This document shows positions 31,201 to 43,521 of a DNA stretch of 64,000 bases, piece after piece; position 1 is the first letter of the stretch; each line of letters starts with the position of its first letter. The stretch is from Mytilus californianus (Eukaryota; Mollusca; Bivalvia; Mytilida; Mytilidae): NCBI RefSeq assembly GCF_021869535.1, contig NW_026262582.1, forward strand, positions 55,936,851-56,000,850, read 5' to 3'. The notes under the pieces are model-generated. The model made no database searches and had not been told where the DNA came from. It was given only the letters and a program-made list of their open reading frames with translations. A program made the position numbers and the translations under genes.

Positions 31201-34200
31201 AAAAAGCTGAATTATGTCCCTTGGGAGTATTAATTTCCAACAAAAGTCCTTTCAAACAGTAGAAAATGAAATATTATATATGCCTGATATAATGAAAGAT
31301 AGAAACTACAAAATGAAGCACTATTGAAATATTTGCTGCATGAATTGCCAAGAATATGACCAATTCTTTACACAGGAGAGTATAAATTCTATCTAAATTT
31401 AGCCTCAAGTGGGCCTCTTTTTTTCTTAGATGGACAATTTTAACACTGAAAATGCTTCTAGTATGACCAAATGTTGCCTTACTCCATAAACAGTACAAAC
31501 TTAACCAGACAATTTCCCATTTGAATAGATTATGTCTACAGAAATACCCAAGTGATACATTTAGGGAATTACACAGCAAAAAAGGCAAATATTTCAGTTA
31601 AAAATATTTGTCGTGACTTGAATTCTGGTGTTTCCAATTGAATTAATCATTGCGAAAGGTGAAAACAAATACAAAAGAACTATAGTTTGGTGCATTTTAT
31701 ACAATATAGTTAATATTGAAATCCTAGAATAAAGTTTTATATCAGTACCCATCAATTTGACTTATTATGATGACTCAGCACTTTTCTCAACACAGTATTG
31801 TTCTCAGTGAAAAAATTCTATTCTTTGTGATAAAAATCAAATGTACTAACCAAAAGCTTCAAAATAGTATACTTTAACTGAAGTCGGATTGATTTTGATT
31901 TCCCTTGCTATCTTCAGTATACTGTGACATAAAGATATAAAGAATTCTTTTGACACCATTAATGCAATACTGGGTTATTGTGAAAACCTTGGCTATAATA
32001 AATACTTGTATGTTCCCATTACTTAAAGAAACATGGATCATTTAATGTCCCCACCCCTACATGCTGGTTTACCTCTTTCTCTACTTCTTTCAGATAAGGC
32101 TTAATAAACAACCTGTATCCAATCATATCTTATCTTATTTAAAAAGAATAATAAACAGTTCCATTTAAACAGATAAAAATAACAGTTCCATTCAATTTGT
32201 ATTCATTTCATCCAAAATTTACAACATAAGCACAAACTCAAGATTTTTCATACTAATCTCCATTCCATGCTTTAGTATATGCCATATTGTGGTTCAAAAT
32301 TTCAGAGCTTGTTATAAAATCCATTATTCTGTCTTGAGATGATGAGAAAAAAGATATTAGACACTTTCAACATTAAATATGCAAAATACTCAGCTGTAAA
32401 GTTGCCTTTGTTGCCTGTATTAATCTATGAAAAAGCTGAATTATGTCCCTTGGGAGTATTAATTTCCAACAAAAGTCCTTTCAAACAGTAGAAAATGAAA
32501 TATTATATATGCCTGATATAATGAAAGATAGAAACTACAAAATGAAGCACTATTGAAATATTTGCTGCATGAATTGCCAAGAATATGACCAATTCTTTAC
32601 ACAGGAGAGTATAAATTCTATCTAAATTTAGCCTCAAGTGGGCCTCTTTTTTTCTTAGATGGACAATTTTAACACTGAAAATGCTTCTAGTATGACCAAA
32701 TGTTGCCTTACTCCATAAACAGTACAAACTTAACCAGACAATTTCCCATTTGAATAGATTATGTCTACAGAAATACCCAAGTGATACCGCATTTAGGGAA
32801 TTACACAGCAAAAAAGGCAAATATTTCAGTTAAAAATATTTGTCGTGACTTGAATTCTGGTGTTTCCAATTGAATTAATCATTGCGAAAGGTGAAAACAA
32901 ATATAAAAGAACTATAGTTTGGTGCATTTTATACAATATAGTTAATATTGAAATCCTAGAATAAAGTTTTATATCAGTACCCATCAATTTGACTTATTAT
33001 GATGACTCAGCACTTTTCTCAACACAGTATTGTTCTCAGTGAAAAAATTCTATTCTTTGTGATAAAAATCAAATGTACTAACCAAAAGCTTCAAAATAGT
33101 ATACTTTAACTGAAGTCGGATTGATTTTGATTTCCCTTGCTATCTTCAGTATACTGTGACATAAAGATATAAAGAATTCTTTTGACACCATTACTGCAAT
33201 ACTGGGTTATTGTGAAAACCTTGGCTATAATAAATACTTGTATGTTCCCATTACTTAAAGAAACATGGATCATTTAATGTCCCCACCCCTACATGCTGGT
33301 TTACCTCTTTCTCTACTTCTTTCAGATAAGGCTTAATAAACAACCTGTATCCAATCATATCTTATCTTATTTAAAAAGAATAATAAACAGTTCCATTTAA
33401 ACAGATAAAAATAACAGTTCCATTCAATTTGTATTCATTTCATCCAAAATTTACAACATAAGCACAAACTCAAGATTTTTCATACTAATCTCCATTCCAT
33501 GCTTTAGTATATGCCATATTGTGGTTCAAAATTTCAGAGCTTGTTATAAAATCCATTATTCTGTCTTGAGATGATGAGAACAAAGATATTAGACACTTTC
33601 AACATTAAATATGCAAAATACTCAGCTGTAAAGTTGCCTTTGTTGCCTGTATTAATCTATGAAAAAGCTGAATTATGTCCCTTGGGAGTATTAATTTCCA
33701 ACAAAAGTCCTTTCAAACAGTAGAAAATGAAATATTATATATGCCTGATATAATGAAAGATAGAAACTACAAAATGAAGCACTATTGAAATATTTGCTGC
33801 ATGAATTGCCAAGAATATGACCAATTCTTTACACAGGAGAGTATAAATTCTATCTAAATTTAGCCTCAAGTGGGCCTCTTTTTTTCTTAGATGGACAATT
33901 TTAACACTGAAAATGCTTCTAGTATGACCAAATGTTGCCTTACTCCATAAACAGTACAAACTTAACCAGACAATTTCCCATTTGAATAGATTATGTCTAC
34001 AGAAATACCCAAGTGATACATTTAGGAAATTACACAGCAAAAAAGGCAAATATTTCAGTTAAAAATATTTGTCGTGACTTGAATTCTGGTGTTTCCAATT
34101 GAATTAATCATTGCTAAAGGTGAAAACAAATACAAAAGAACTATAGTTTGGTGCATTTTATACAATATAGTTAATATTGAAATCCTAGAATAAAGTTTTA

Positions 34201-35607
34201 TATCAGTACCCATCAATTTGACTTATTATGATGACTCAGCACTTTTCTCAACACAGTATTGTTCTCAGTGAAAAAATTCTATTCTTTGTGATAAAAATCA
34301 AATGTACTAACCAAAAGCTTCAAAATAGTATACTTTAACTGAAGTCGGATTGATTTTGATTTCCCTTGCTATCTTCAGTATACTGTGACATAAAGATATA
34401 AAGAATTCTTTTGACACCATTAATGCAATACTGGGTTATTGTGAAAACCTTGGCTATAATAAATACTTGTATGTTCCCATTACTTAAAGAAACATGGATC
34501 ATTTAATGTCCCCACCCCTACATGCTGGTTTACCTCTTTCTCTACTTCTTTCAGATAAGGCTTAATAAACAACCTGTATCCAATCATATCTTATCTTATT
34601 TAAAAAGAATAATAAACAGTTCCATTTAAACAGATAAAAATAACAGTTCCATTCAATTTGTATTCATTTCATCCAAAATTTACAACATAAGCACAAACTC
34701 AAGATTTTTCATACTAATCTCCATTCCATGCTTTAGTATATGCCATATTGTGGTTCAAAATTTCAGAGCTTGTTATAAAATCCATTATTCTGTCTTGAGA
34801 TGATGAGAACAAAGATATTAGACACTTTCAACATTAAATATGCAAAATACTCAGCTGTAAAGTTGCCTTTGTTGCCTGTATTAATCTATGAAAAAGCTGA
34901 ATTATGTCCCTTGGGAGTATTAATTTCCAACAAAAGTCCTTTCAAACAGTAGAAAATGAAATATTATATATGCCTGATATAATGAAAGATAGAAACTACA
35001 AAATGAAGCACTATTGAAATATTTGCTGCATGAATTGCCAAGAATATGACCAATTCTTTACACAGGAGAGTATAAATTCTATCTAAATTTAGCCTCAAGT
35101 GGGCCTCTTTTTTTCTTAGATGGACAATTTTAACACTGAAAATGCTTCTAGTATGACCAAATGTTGCCTTACTCCATAAACAGTACAAACTTAACCAGAC
35201 AATTTCCCATTTGAATAGATTATGTCTACAGAAATACCCAAGTGATACATTTAGGGAATTACACAGCAAAAAAGGCAAATATTTCAGTTAAAAATATTTG
35301 TCGTGACTTGAATTCTGGTGTTTCCAATTGAATTAATCATTGCGAAAGGTGAAAACAAATACAAAAGAACTATAGTTTGGTGCATTTTATACAATATAGT
35401 TAATATTGAAATCCTAGAATAAAGTTTTATATCAGTACCCATCAATTTGACTTATTATGATGACTCAGCACTTTTCTCAACACAGTATTGTTCTCAGTGA
35501 AAAAATTCTATTCTTTGTGATAAAAATCAAATGTACTAACCAAAAGCTTCAAAATAGTATACTTTAACTGAAGTCGGATTGATTTTGATTTCCCTTGCTA
35601 TCTTCAG
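28228..35607. repeat. Trimeric higher-order repeat within sat1
   Basis: The block 28228-31917 recurs as 31918-35607, a 3690-bp period. The first unit of each trimer carries the +3 variant ataccgcattt (near 29094 and 32784). The second carries tttaggaaatt (near 30331 and 34021) and ttgctaaag. The copies are not identical: gctgaaaac at 30430 against gtgaaaac in the second trimer, and tactgcaat against taatgcaat in the third unit. Confidence 0.85.
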
Positions 35608-36840
35608 TATACTGTGACATAAAGATATAAAGAATTCTTTTGACACCATTAATGCAATACTGGGTTATTGTGAAAACCTTGGCTATAATAAATACTTGTA
35701 TGTTCCCATTACTTAAAGAAACATGGATCATTTAATGTCCCCACCCCTACATGCTGGTTTACCTCTTTCTCTACTTCTTTCAGATAAGGCTTAATAAACA
35801 ACCTGTATCCAATCATATCTTATCTTATTTAAAAAGAATAATAAACAGTTCCATTTAAACAGATAAAAATAACAGTTCCATTCAATTTGTATTCATTTCA
35901 TCCAAAATTTACAACATAAGCACAAACTCGTGATTTTTCATACTAATCTCCATTCCATGCTTTAGTATATGCCATATTGTGGTTCAAAATTTCAGAGCTT
36001 GTTATAAAATCCATTATTCTGTCTTGAGATGATGAGAAAAAAGATATTAGACACTTTCAACATTAAATATGCAAAATACTCAGCTGTAAAGTTGCCTTTG
36101 TTGCCTGTATTAATCTATGAAAAAGCTGAATTATGTCCCTTGGGAGTATTAATTTCCAACAAAAGTCCTTTCAAACAGTAGAAAATGAAATATTATATAT
36201 GCCTGATATAATGAAAGATAGAAACTACAAAATGAAGCACTATTGAAATATTTGCTGCATGAATTGCCAAGAATATGACCAATTCTTTACACAGGAGAGT
36301 ATAAATTCTATCTAAATTTAGCCTCAAGTGGGCCTCTTTTTTTCTTAGATGGACAATTTTAACACTGAAAATGCTTCTAGTATGACCAAATGTTGCCTTA
36401 CTCCATAAACAGTACAAACTTAACCAGACAATTTCCCATTTGAATAGATTATGTCTACAGAAATACCCAAGTGATACATTTAGGGAATTACACAGCAAAA
36501 AAGGCAAATATTTCAGTTAAAAATATTTGTCGTGACTTGAATTCTGGTGTTTCCAATTGAATTAATCATTGCGAAAGGTGAAAACAAATACAAAAGAACT
36601 ATAGTTTGGTGCATTTTATACAATATAGTTAATATTGAAATCCTAGAATAAAGTTTTATATCAGTACCCATCAATTTGACTTATTATGATGACTCAGCAC
36701 TTTTCTCAACACAGTATTGTTCTCAGTGAAAAAATTCTATTCTTTGTGATAAAAATCAAATGTACTAACCAAAAGCTTCAAAATAGTATACTTTAACTGA
36801 AGTCGGATTGATTTTGATTTCCCTTGCTATCTTCAGTATA

Positions 36841-37276
36841 GGGAAAACGGTACTATTTATTCTGCCATAGGCGACAATACTAACATTTTCTAAATTTACC
36901 ACTTTTTATAATTAAAACCCCGATAAAACAGTTATGTGTGGTGTTAGTACTTTATTATTCTGTTTTGAAAATTGAAGCCAAATAGTATCATGACCAACTT
37001 CCAATGGAGCTTGTTAATGTTATCCATGCCCTCCGTCATTTTACACCAAATTTATGAAATTTTTGAAGTCTTTTCGAATAATTCTCTAGAAAATATTTCA
37101 ATAGGTTTCAAAATTTATATTGTAAATATACACACTGCAGTTAATCATAGATAAATAAAAAAATATATTGTACCCTAACATCCAATCACAGCGCTCCTAA
37201 GTTGACTTCCTTCACCTGCCTTGGGTACACAAAAGACCAACCTAATGCTGGGAAAATATAATAGTACCGTTTTCCC
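36841..37276. mobile_element. Element A, copy 2, at the sat1/sat2 junction
   Basis: This copy has the same 436-bp length as copy 1, with a perfect 17-bp terminal inverted repeat (GGGAAAACGGTACTATT at both ends). The left flank is sat1 TATA (36837-36840). The right flank is TTAA (37277-37280), the first bases of sat2. The flanks therefore do not match each other, unlike copy 1. By eye it differs from copy 1 at roughly ten positions, more than neighbouring sat1 units differ from one another. Confidence 0.88.
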
Positions 37277-38356
37277 TTAACCAAGACATTTCAAACTTGA
37301 AATCAGTCATGACACCCATGATGCATAGCCTTCTTACTATGTAACATATTACAATAAAGAATACAAGTCTGCACTTATTTCTTATAAAAAAAAATGAAAG
37401 ATTACACCCCTACCCCAGCTGGCAGATTTTCACTTTTTTATCATCTTACCATTTTTACTTAAGGAGTGAACAAACTCCAAATATATGATGTTTCAAATCA
37501 ACACAGAAGTCAAACATGGTCATTCAGGAGGAATTATTGGATTGCCAACTCTATTTATAGTTAATCTGACTGAAAGAAACAGTTTAAGCACCAAATCATG
37601 AAAAATGATATTAAAGTCCATTCCACATTTTACAGCATGCCTTACATTTACTTTAAGCATTTCCAGATTATGAAGGCAACACAACAAGATTCTTTAGATG
37701 GCAGTTAACTATTATTCTAAAATCTTTTTGACAATATATGCACTAGAATATATCTCTAAGTTGACTGTTTGTCTATTTCTCCTGTATGCATTAAGTTAAA
37801 TTATGTCCCCTTACATAATCATTTTACCTTTATTGTGCTTTTCATTGTCAGAAAATCAAAACAATTAATGACATTTGCATGGAAAATGAATAAACTATTT
37901 AATCTTGCTGATAAACAGTCATAATTACATTCTTTGTAAAAAAAAAATGTCTTGTCAGTGTAAAGAAACCCCTATTGCTATCCCTATTTCAGCCAAATAT
38001 GAGGGCTAAATGAATAAGTAAGGACCCCTTAACCACTTGCTGGGTCCAAAAAAAGCTCAAACTGGTGTCATGTTACCACAGAACTACAAATTAAACCTAA
38101 AGAAAACTAGTAAAGCTGTACTTGTGTGGAAAAAAATAAGAAATTATGCAATTTATTTATTTCGTTGAAAATAATAGGATGTACAGGCAAATAAAATATG
38201 TCGCGTCTCAAATTCCAGTGGTTGCACATGTGTCAGACACTGCGAAAAGTTAAAGCGAGCATTTATAATTAAAAATGTATTGCAAGTTACATAAAAATAA
38301 TGAAGTTCTACTTTCTAGGTAATTTTTATTTTATTACCCACAGATCAGGCAAAATT

Positions 38357-38369
38357 TGCTGAATCAGCA
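38357..38369. promoter_or_regulatory. Palindromic MARE-like site of the sat2 unit (representative copy)
   Basis: TGCTGAATCAGCA is a near-perfect palindrome at offset 1080 of the sat2 unit. It matches 12 of 13 positions of the Maf recognition element TGCTGACTCAGCA, with A replacing C at the centre. It is present in all eight units, except that unit 6 reads tcagtaatt. The sat1 site at the same offset has its single mismatch at a different position. Confidence 0.45.
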
Positions 38370-38510
38370 ATTTTCACTCCCAGGGGTGGAATTTAAGGGC
38401 TGTTTTTATCATAGTTGCCCTTAATCAACTTTTTATTGATAAACTTACAAATTGCATAGGTAAAAAAAAATCCTTCATTGATTTAGTGTAAACATGTATA
38501 TCCCCCTTAA

Positions 38511-38947
38511 GGTGGCACGGTAGTATTTCCTGGCCCATAAGGGATAATGATAGCCTTTTTAGAATTTTCACCACATTCTAACACTGCTAAAAATTCTACA
38601 TTCACAGTTAACTGAAGTATTTTCATTTTACTATTCAGAAATGAATTTGAATATGTATCATGACCGTTTACTTTTTTTGCTATCTTTAAGAACCTAAGGC
38701 CACTAGTGCTTTTAGGTCTTTTATCGTGCAGTGAATACAAAATTTAAAAAAATTCTCAAAAATTCATTTTCATCTGTATGTAAAATTATTTCATATTTTT
38801 CTACACCTGATTCATCCCTCAGTTTGGGAAAGTATGTTCAGTTGATACTGTATTTTTTGTCCAATCATAATGTTCAGATACATTGACTTAAGTAGGGTAC
38901 ACAAAAGAGCAACCTAAATTCTGGAATGCAAATACTACCGTGCTACC
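38511..38947. mobile_element. Element B, copy 1: 437-bp TTAA MITE-like insertion
   Basis: It is flanked by TTAA at 38507-38510 and 38948-38951. The terminal inverted repeats are GGTGGCACGGTAGTATTT (left) and GGTAGCACGGTAGTATTT (right, reverse complement), 17 of 18 identical. Internal sequence is related to element A throughout: GTATCATGACC, TCCAATCA and GGTACACAAAAGA occur in the same order. There is no transposase. TTAA duplications are typical of piggyBac and Kolobok families, but which one mobilised this is unknown. Confidence 0.9.
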
Positions 38948-40181
38948 TTAACCAAGACATTTCAAACTTGAAATCAGTCATGACACCCATGATGCATAGC
39001 CTTCTTACTATGTAACATATTACAATAAAGAATACAAGTCTGCACTTATTTCTTATAAAAAAAAATGAAAGATTACACCCCTACCCCAGCTGGCAGATTT
39101 TCACTTTTTTATCATCTTACCATTTTTACTTAAGGAGTGAACAAACTCCAAATATATGATGTTTCAAATCAACACAGAAGTCAAACATGGTCATTCAGGA
39201 GGAATTATTGGATTGCCAACTCTATTTATAGTTAATCTGACTGAAAGAAACAGTTTAAGCACCAAATCATGAAAAATGATATTAAAGTCCATTCCACATT
39301 TTACAGCATGCCTTACATTTACTTTAAGCATTTCCAGATTATGAAGGCAACACAACAAGATTCTTTAGATGGCAGTTAACTATTATTCTAAAATCTTTTT
39401 GACAATATATGCACTAGAATATATCTCTAAGTTGACTGTTTGTCTATTTCTCCTGTATGCATTAAGTTAAATTATGTCCCCTTACATAATCATTTTACCT
39501 TTATTGTGCTTTTCATTGTCAGAAAATCAAAACAATTAATGACATTTGCATGGAAAATGAATAAACTATTTAATCTTGCTGATAAACAGTCATAATTACA
39601 TTCTTTGTCAAAAAAAAATGTCTTGTCAGTGTAAAGAAACCCCTATTGCTATCCCTATTTCAGCCAAATATGAGGGCTAAATGAATAAGTAAGGACCCCT
39701 TAACCACTTGCTGGGTCCAAAAAAAGCTCAAACTGGTGTCATGTTACCACAGAACTACAAATTAAACCTAAAGAAAACTAGTAAAGCTGTACTTGTGTGG
39801 AAAAAAATAAGAAATTATGCAATTTATTTATTTCGTTGAAAATAATAGGATGTACAGGCAAATAAAATATGTCGCGTCTCAAATTCCAGTGGTTGCACAT
39901 GTGTCAGACACTGCGAAAAGTTAAAGCGAGCATTTATAATTAAAAATGTATTGCAAGTTACATAAAAATAATGAAGTTCTACTTTCTAGGTAATTTTTAT
40001 TTTATTACCCACAGATCAGGCAAAATTTGCTGAATCAGCAATTTTCACTCCCAGGGGTGGAATTTAAGGGCTGTTTTTATCATAGTTGCCCTTAATCAAC
40101 TTTTTATTGATAAACTTACAAATTGCATAGGTAAAAAAAAATCCTTCATTGATTTAGCGTAAACATGTATATCCCCCTTAA

Positions 40182-40618
40182 GGTGGCACGGTAGTATTTC
40201 CTGGCCCATAAGGGATAATGATAGCCTTTTTAGAATTTTCACCACATTCTAACACTGCTAAAAATTCTACATTCACAGTTAACTGAAGTATTTTCATTTT
40301 ACTATTCAGAAATGAATTTGAATATGTATCATGACCGTTTACTTTTTTTGCTATCTTTAAGAACCTAAGGCCACTAGTGCTTTTAGGTCTTTTATCGTGC
40401 AGTGAATACAAAATTTAAAAAAATTCTCAAAAATTCATTTTCATCTGTATGTAAAATTATTTCATATTTTTCTACACCTGATTCATCCCTCAGTTTGGGA
40501 AAGTATGTTCAGTTGATACTGTATTTTTTGTCCAATCATAATGTTCAGATACATTGACTTAAGTAGGGTACACAAAAGAGCAACCTAAATTCTGGAATGC
40601 AAATACTACCGTGCTACC
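40182..40618. mobile_element. Element B, copy 2
   Basis: A 437-bp copy flanked by TTAA (40178-40181 and 40619-40622). It is nearly identical to copy 1 (both have tagcctttttag and gaagtattttc) and carries the same left/right terminal mismatch. This suggests it spread by array amplification rather than by a fresh insertion. Confidence 0.9.
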
Positions 40619-43084
40619 TTAACCAAGACATTTCAAACTTGAAATCAGTCATGACACCCATGATGCATAGCCTTCTTACTATGTAACATATTACAATAAA
40701 GAATACAAGTCTGCATTTTTTTCTTATAAAAAAAAATGAAAGATTACACCCCAACCCCAGCTGGCAGATTTTCACTTTTTTATCATCTTACCATTTTTAA
40801 TTAAGGAGTGAACAAACTCCAAATATATGATGTTTCAAATCAACACAGAAGTCAAACATGGTCATTCAGGAGGAATTATTGGATTGCCAACTCTATTTAT
40901 AGTTAATCTGACTGAAAGAAACAGTTTAAGCACCAAATCATGAAAAATGATATTAAAGTCCATTCCACATTTTACAGCATGCCTTACATTTACTTTAAGC
41001 ATTTCCAGATTATGAAGGCAACACAACAAGATTCTTTAGATGGCAGTTAACTATTATTCTAAAATCTTTTTGACAATATATGCACTAGAATATATCTCTA
41101 ATTTGACTGTTTGTCTATTTCTCCTGTATGCATTAAGTTAAATTATGTCCCCTTACATAATCATTTTACCTTTATTGTGCTTTTCATTGTCAGAAAATCA
41201 AAACAATTAATGACATTTGCATGGAAAATGAATAAACTATTTAATCTTGCTGATAAACAGTCATAATTACATTCTTTGTCAAAAAAAAATGTCTTGTCAG
41301 TGTAAAGAAACCCCTATTGCTATCCCTATTTCAGCCAAATATGAGGGCTAAATGAATAAGTAAGGACCCCTTAACCACTTGCTGGGTCCAAAAAAAGCTC
41401 AAACTGGTGTCATGTTACCACAGAACTACAAATTAAACCTAAAGAAAACTAGTAAAGCTGTACTTGTGTGGAAAAAAATAAGAAATTATGCAATTTATTT
41501 ATTTCGTTGAAAATAATAGGATGTACAGGCAAATAAAATATGTCGCGTCTCAAATTCCAGTGGTTGCACATGTGTCAGACACTGCGAAAAGTTAAAGCGA
41601 GCATTTATAATTAAAAATGTATTGCAAGTTACATAAAAATAATGAAGTTCTACTTTCTAGGTAAATTTTTATTTTATTACCCACAGATCAGGCAAAATTT
41701 GCTGAATCAGCAATTTTCACTCCCAGGGGTGGAATTTAAGGGCTGTTTTTATCATAGTTGCCCTTAATCAACTTTTTATTGATAAACTTACAAATTGCAT
41801 AGGTAAAAAAAAATCCTTCATTGATTTAGTGTAAACATGTATATCCCCCTTAACCAAGACATTTCAAACTTGAAATCAGTCATGACACCCATGATGCATA
41901 GCCTTCTCACTATGTAACATATTACAATAAAGAATACAAGTCTGCACTTATTTCTTATAAAAAAAAAATGAAAGATTACACCCCTACCCCAGCTGGCAGA
42001 TTTTCACTTTTTTATCATCTTACCATTTTTACTTAAGGAGTGAACAAACTCCAAATATATGATGTTTCAAATCAACACAGAAGTCAAACATGGTGATTCA
42101 GGAGGAATTATTGGATTGCCAACTCTATTTATAGTTAATCTGACTGAAAGAAACAGTTTAAGCACCAAATCATGAAAAATGATATTAAAGTCCATTCCAC
42201 ATTTTACAGCATGCCTTACATTTACTTTAAGCATTTCCAGATTATGAAGGCAACACAACAAGATTCTTTAGATGGCAGTTAACTATTATTCTAAAATCTT
42301 TTTGACAATATATGCACTAGAATATATCTCTAAGTTGACTGTTTGTCTATTTCTCCTGTATGCATTAAGTTAAATTATGTCCCCTTACATAATCATTTTA
42401 CCTTTATTGTGCTTTTCATTGTCAGAAAATCAAAACAATTAATGACATTTGCATGGAAAATGAATAAACTATTTAATCTTGCTGATAAACAGTCATAATT
42501 ACATTCTTTGTCAAAAAAAAATGTCTTGTCAGTGTAAAGAAACCCCTATTGCTATCCCTATTTCAGCCAAATATGAGGGCTAAATGAATAAGTAAGGACC
42601 CCTTAACCACTTGCTGGGTCCAAAAAAAGCTCAAACTGGTGTCATGTTACCACAGAACTACAAATTAAACCTAAAGAAAACTAGTAAAGCTGTACTTGTG
42701 TGGAAAAAAATAAGAAATTATGCAATTTATTTATTTCGTTGAAAATAATAGGATGTACAGGCAAATAAAATATGTCGCGTCTCAAATTCCAGTGGTTGCA
42801 CATGTGTCAGACACTGCGAAAAGTTAAAGCGAGCATTTATAATTAAAAATGTATTGCAAGTTACATAAAAATAATGAAGTTCTACTTTCTAGGTAAATTT
42901 TTATTTTATTACCCACAGATCAGGCAAAATTTGCTGAATCAGCAATTTTCACTCCCAGGGGTGGAATTTAAGGGCTGTTTTTATCATAGTTGCCCTTAAT
43001 CAACTTTTTATTGATAAACTTACAAATTGCATAGGGATAAAAAATCCTTCATTGATTTAGTGTAAACATGTATATCCCCCTTAA

Positions 43085-43521
43085 GGTGGCACGGTAGTAT
43101 TTCCTGGCCCATAAGGGATAATGATAGCTTTTTTAGAATTTTCACCACATTCTAACACTGCTAAAAATTCTACATTCACAGTTAACTGAAGTACTTTCAT
43201 TTTACTATTCAGAAATGAATTTGAATATGTATCATGACCGTTTACTTTTTTTGCTATCTTTAAGAACCTAAGGCCACTAGTGCTTTTAGGTCTTTTATCG
43301 TGCAGTGAATACAAAATTTAAAAAAATTCTCAAAAATTCATTTTCATCTGTATGTAAAATTATTTCATATTTTTCTACACCTGATTCATCCCTCAGTTTG
43401 GGAAAGTATGTTCAGTTGATACTGTATTTTTTGTCCAATCATAATGTTCAGATACATTGACTTAAGTAGGGTACACAAAAGAGCAACCTAAATTCTGGAA
43501 TGCAAATACTACCGTGCTACC
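43085..43521. mobile_element. Element B, copy 3
   Basis: A 437-bp copy flanked by TTAA (43081-43084 and 43522-43525). It shares tagcttttttag and gaagtactttc with copy 4 but not with copies 1 and 2, so B has two lineages in this array. Confidence 0.9.

Larger units (their letters stand above)
1..36836. repeat. Satellite array sat1, unit about 1229 bp, 29 full units plus a partial left unit
   Basis: The sequence repeats head to tail with a period of 1229 bp. Taking the TATA at the A-element insertion point as unit start, full units begin at 742, 2411, 3640, 4868, 6097, 7326, 8555, 9784, 11013, 12244, 13473, 14702, 15931, 17160, 18389, 19618, 20846, 22081, 23310, 24541, 25770, 26999, 28228, 29460, 30689, 31918, 33150, 34379 and 35608. 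Lengths are 1228-1235 bp, and the length variants come from single small indels. Copies differ at only a handful of positions, so the array is strongly homogenised. The array is open on the left, so its true length is unknown. One unit boundary (1971-2414) carries the inserted element A. No gene is supported inside the unit. An assembly may collapse or expand such an array. Confidence 0.98.

Noticed and set aside
38507..38740. 77-codon minus frames spanning the left end of element B
   Set aside because: They begin with TTG and run through the terminal inverted repeat into the TTAA, so they are artefacts of a conserved repeat.
42067..42261. 64-codon minus frames in sat2 units 4, 6, 7 and 8
   Set aside because: They start with TTG, are absent from the other four units, and have no recognisable domain.
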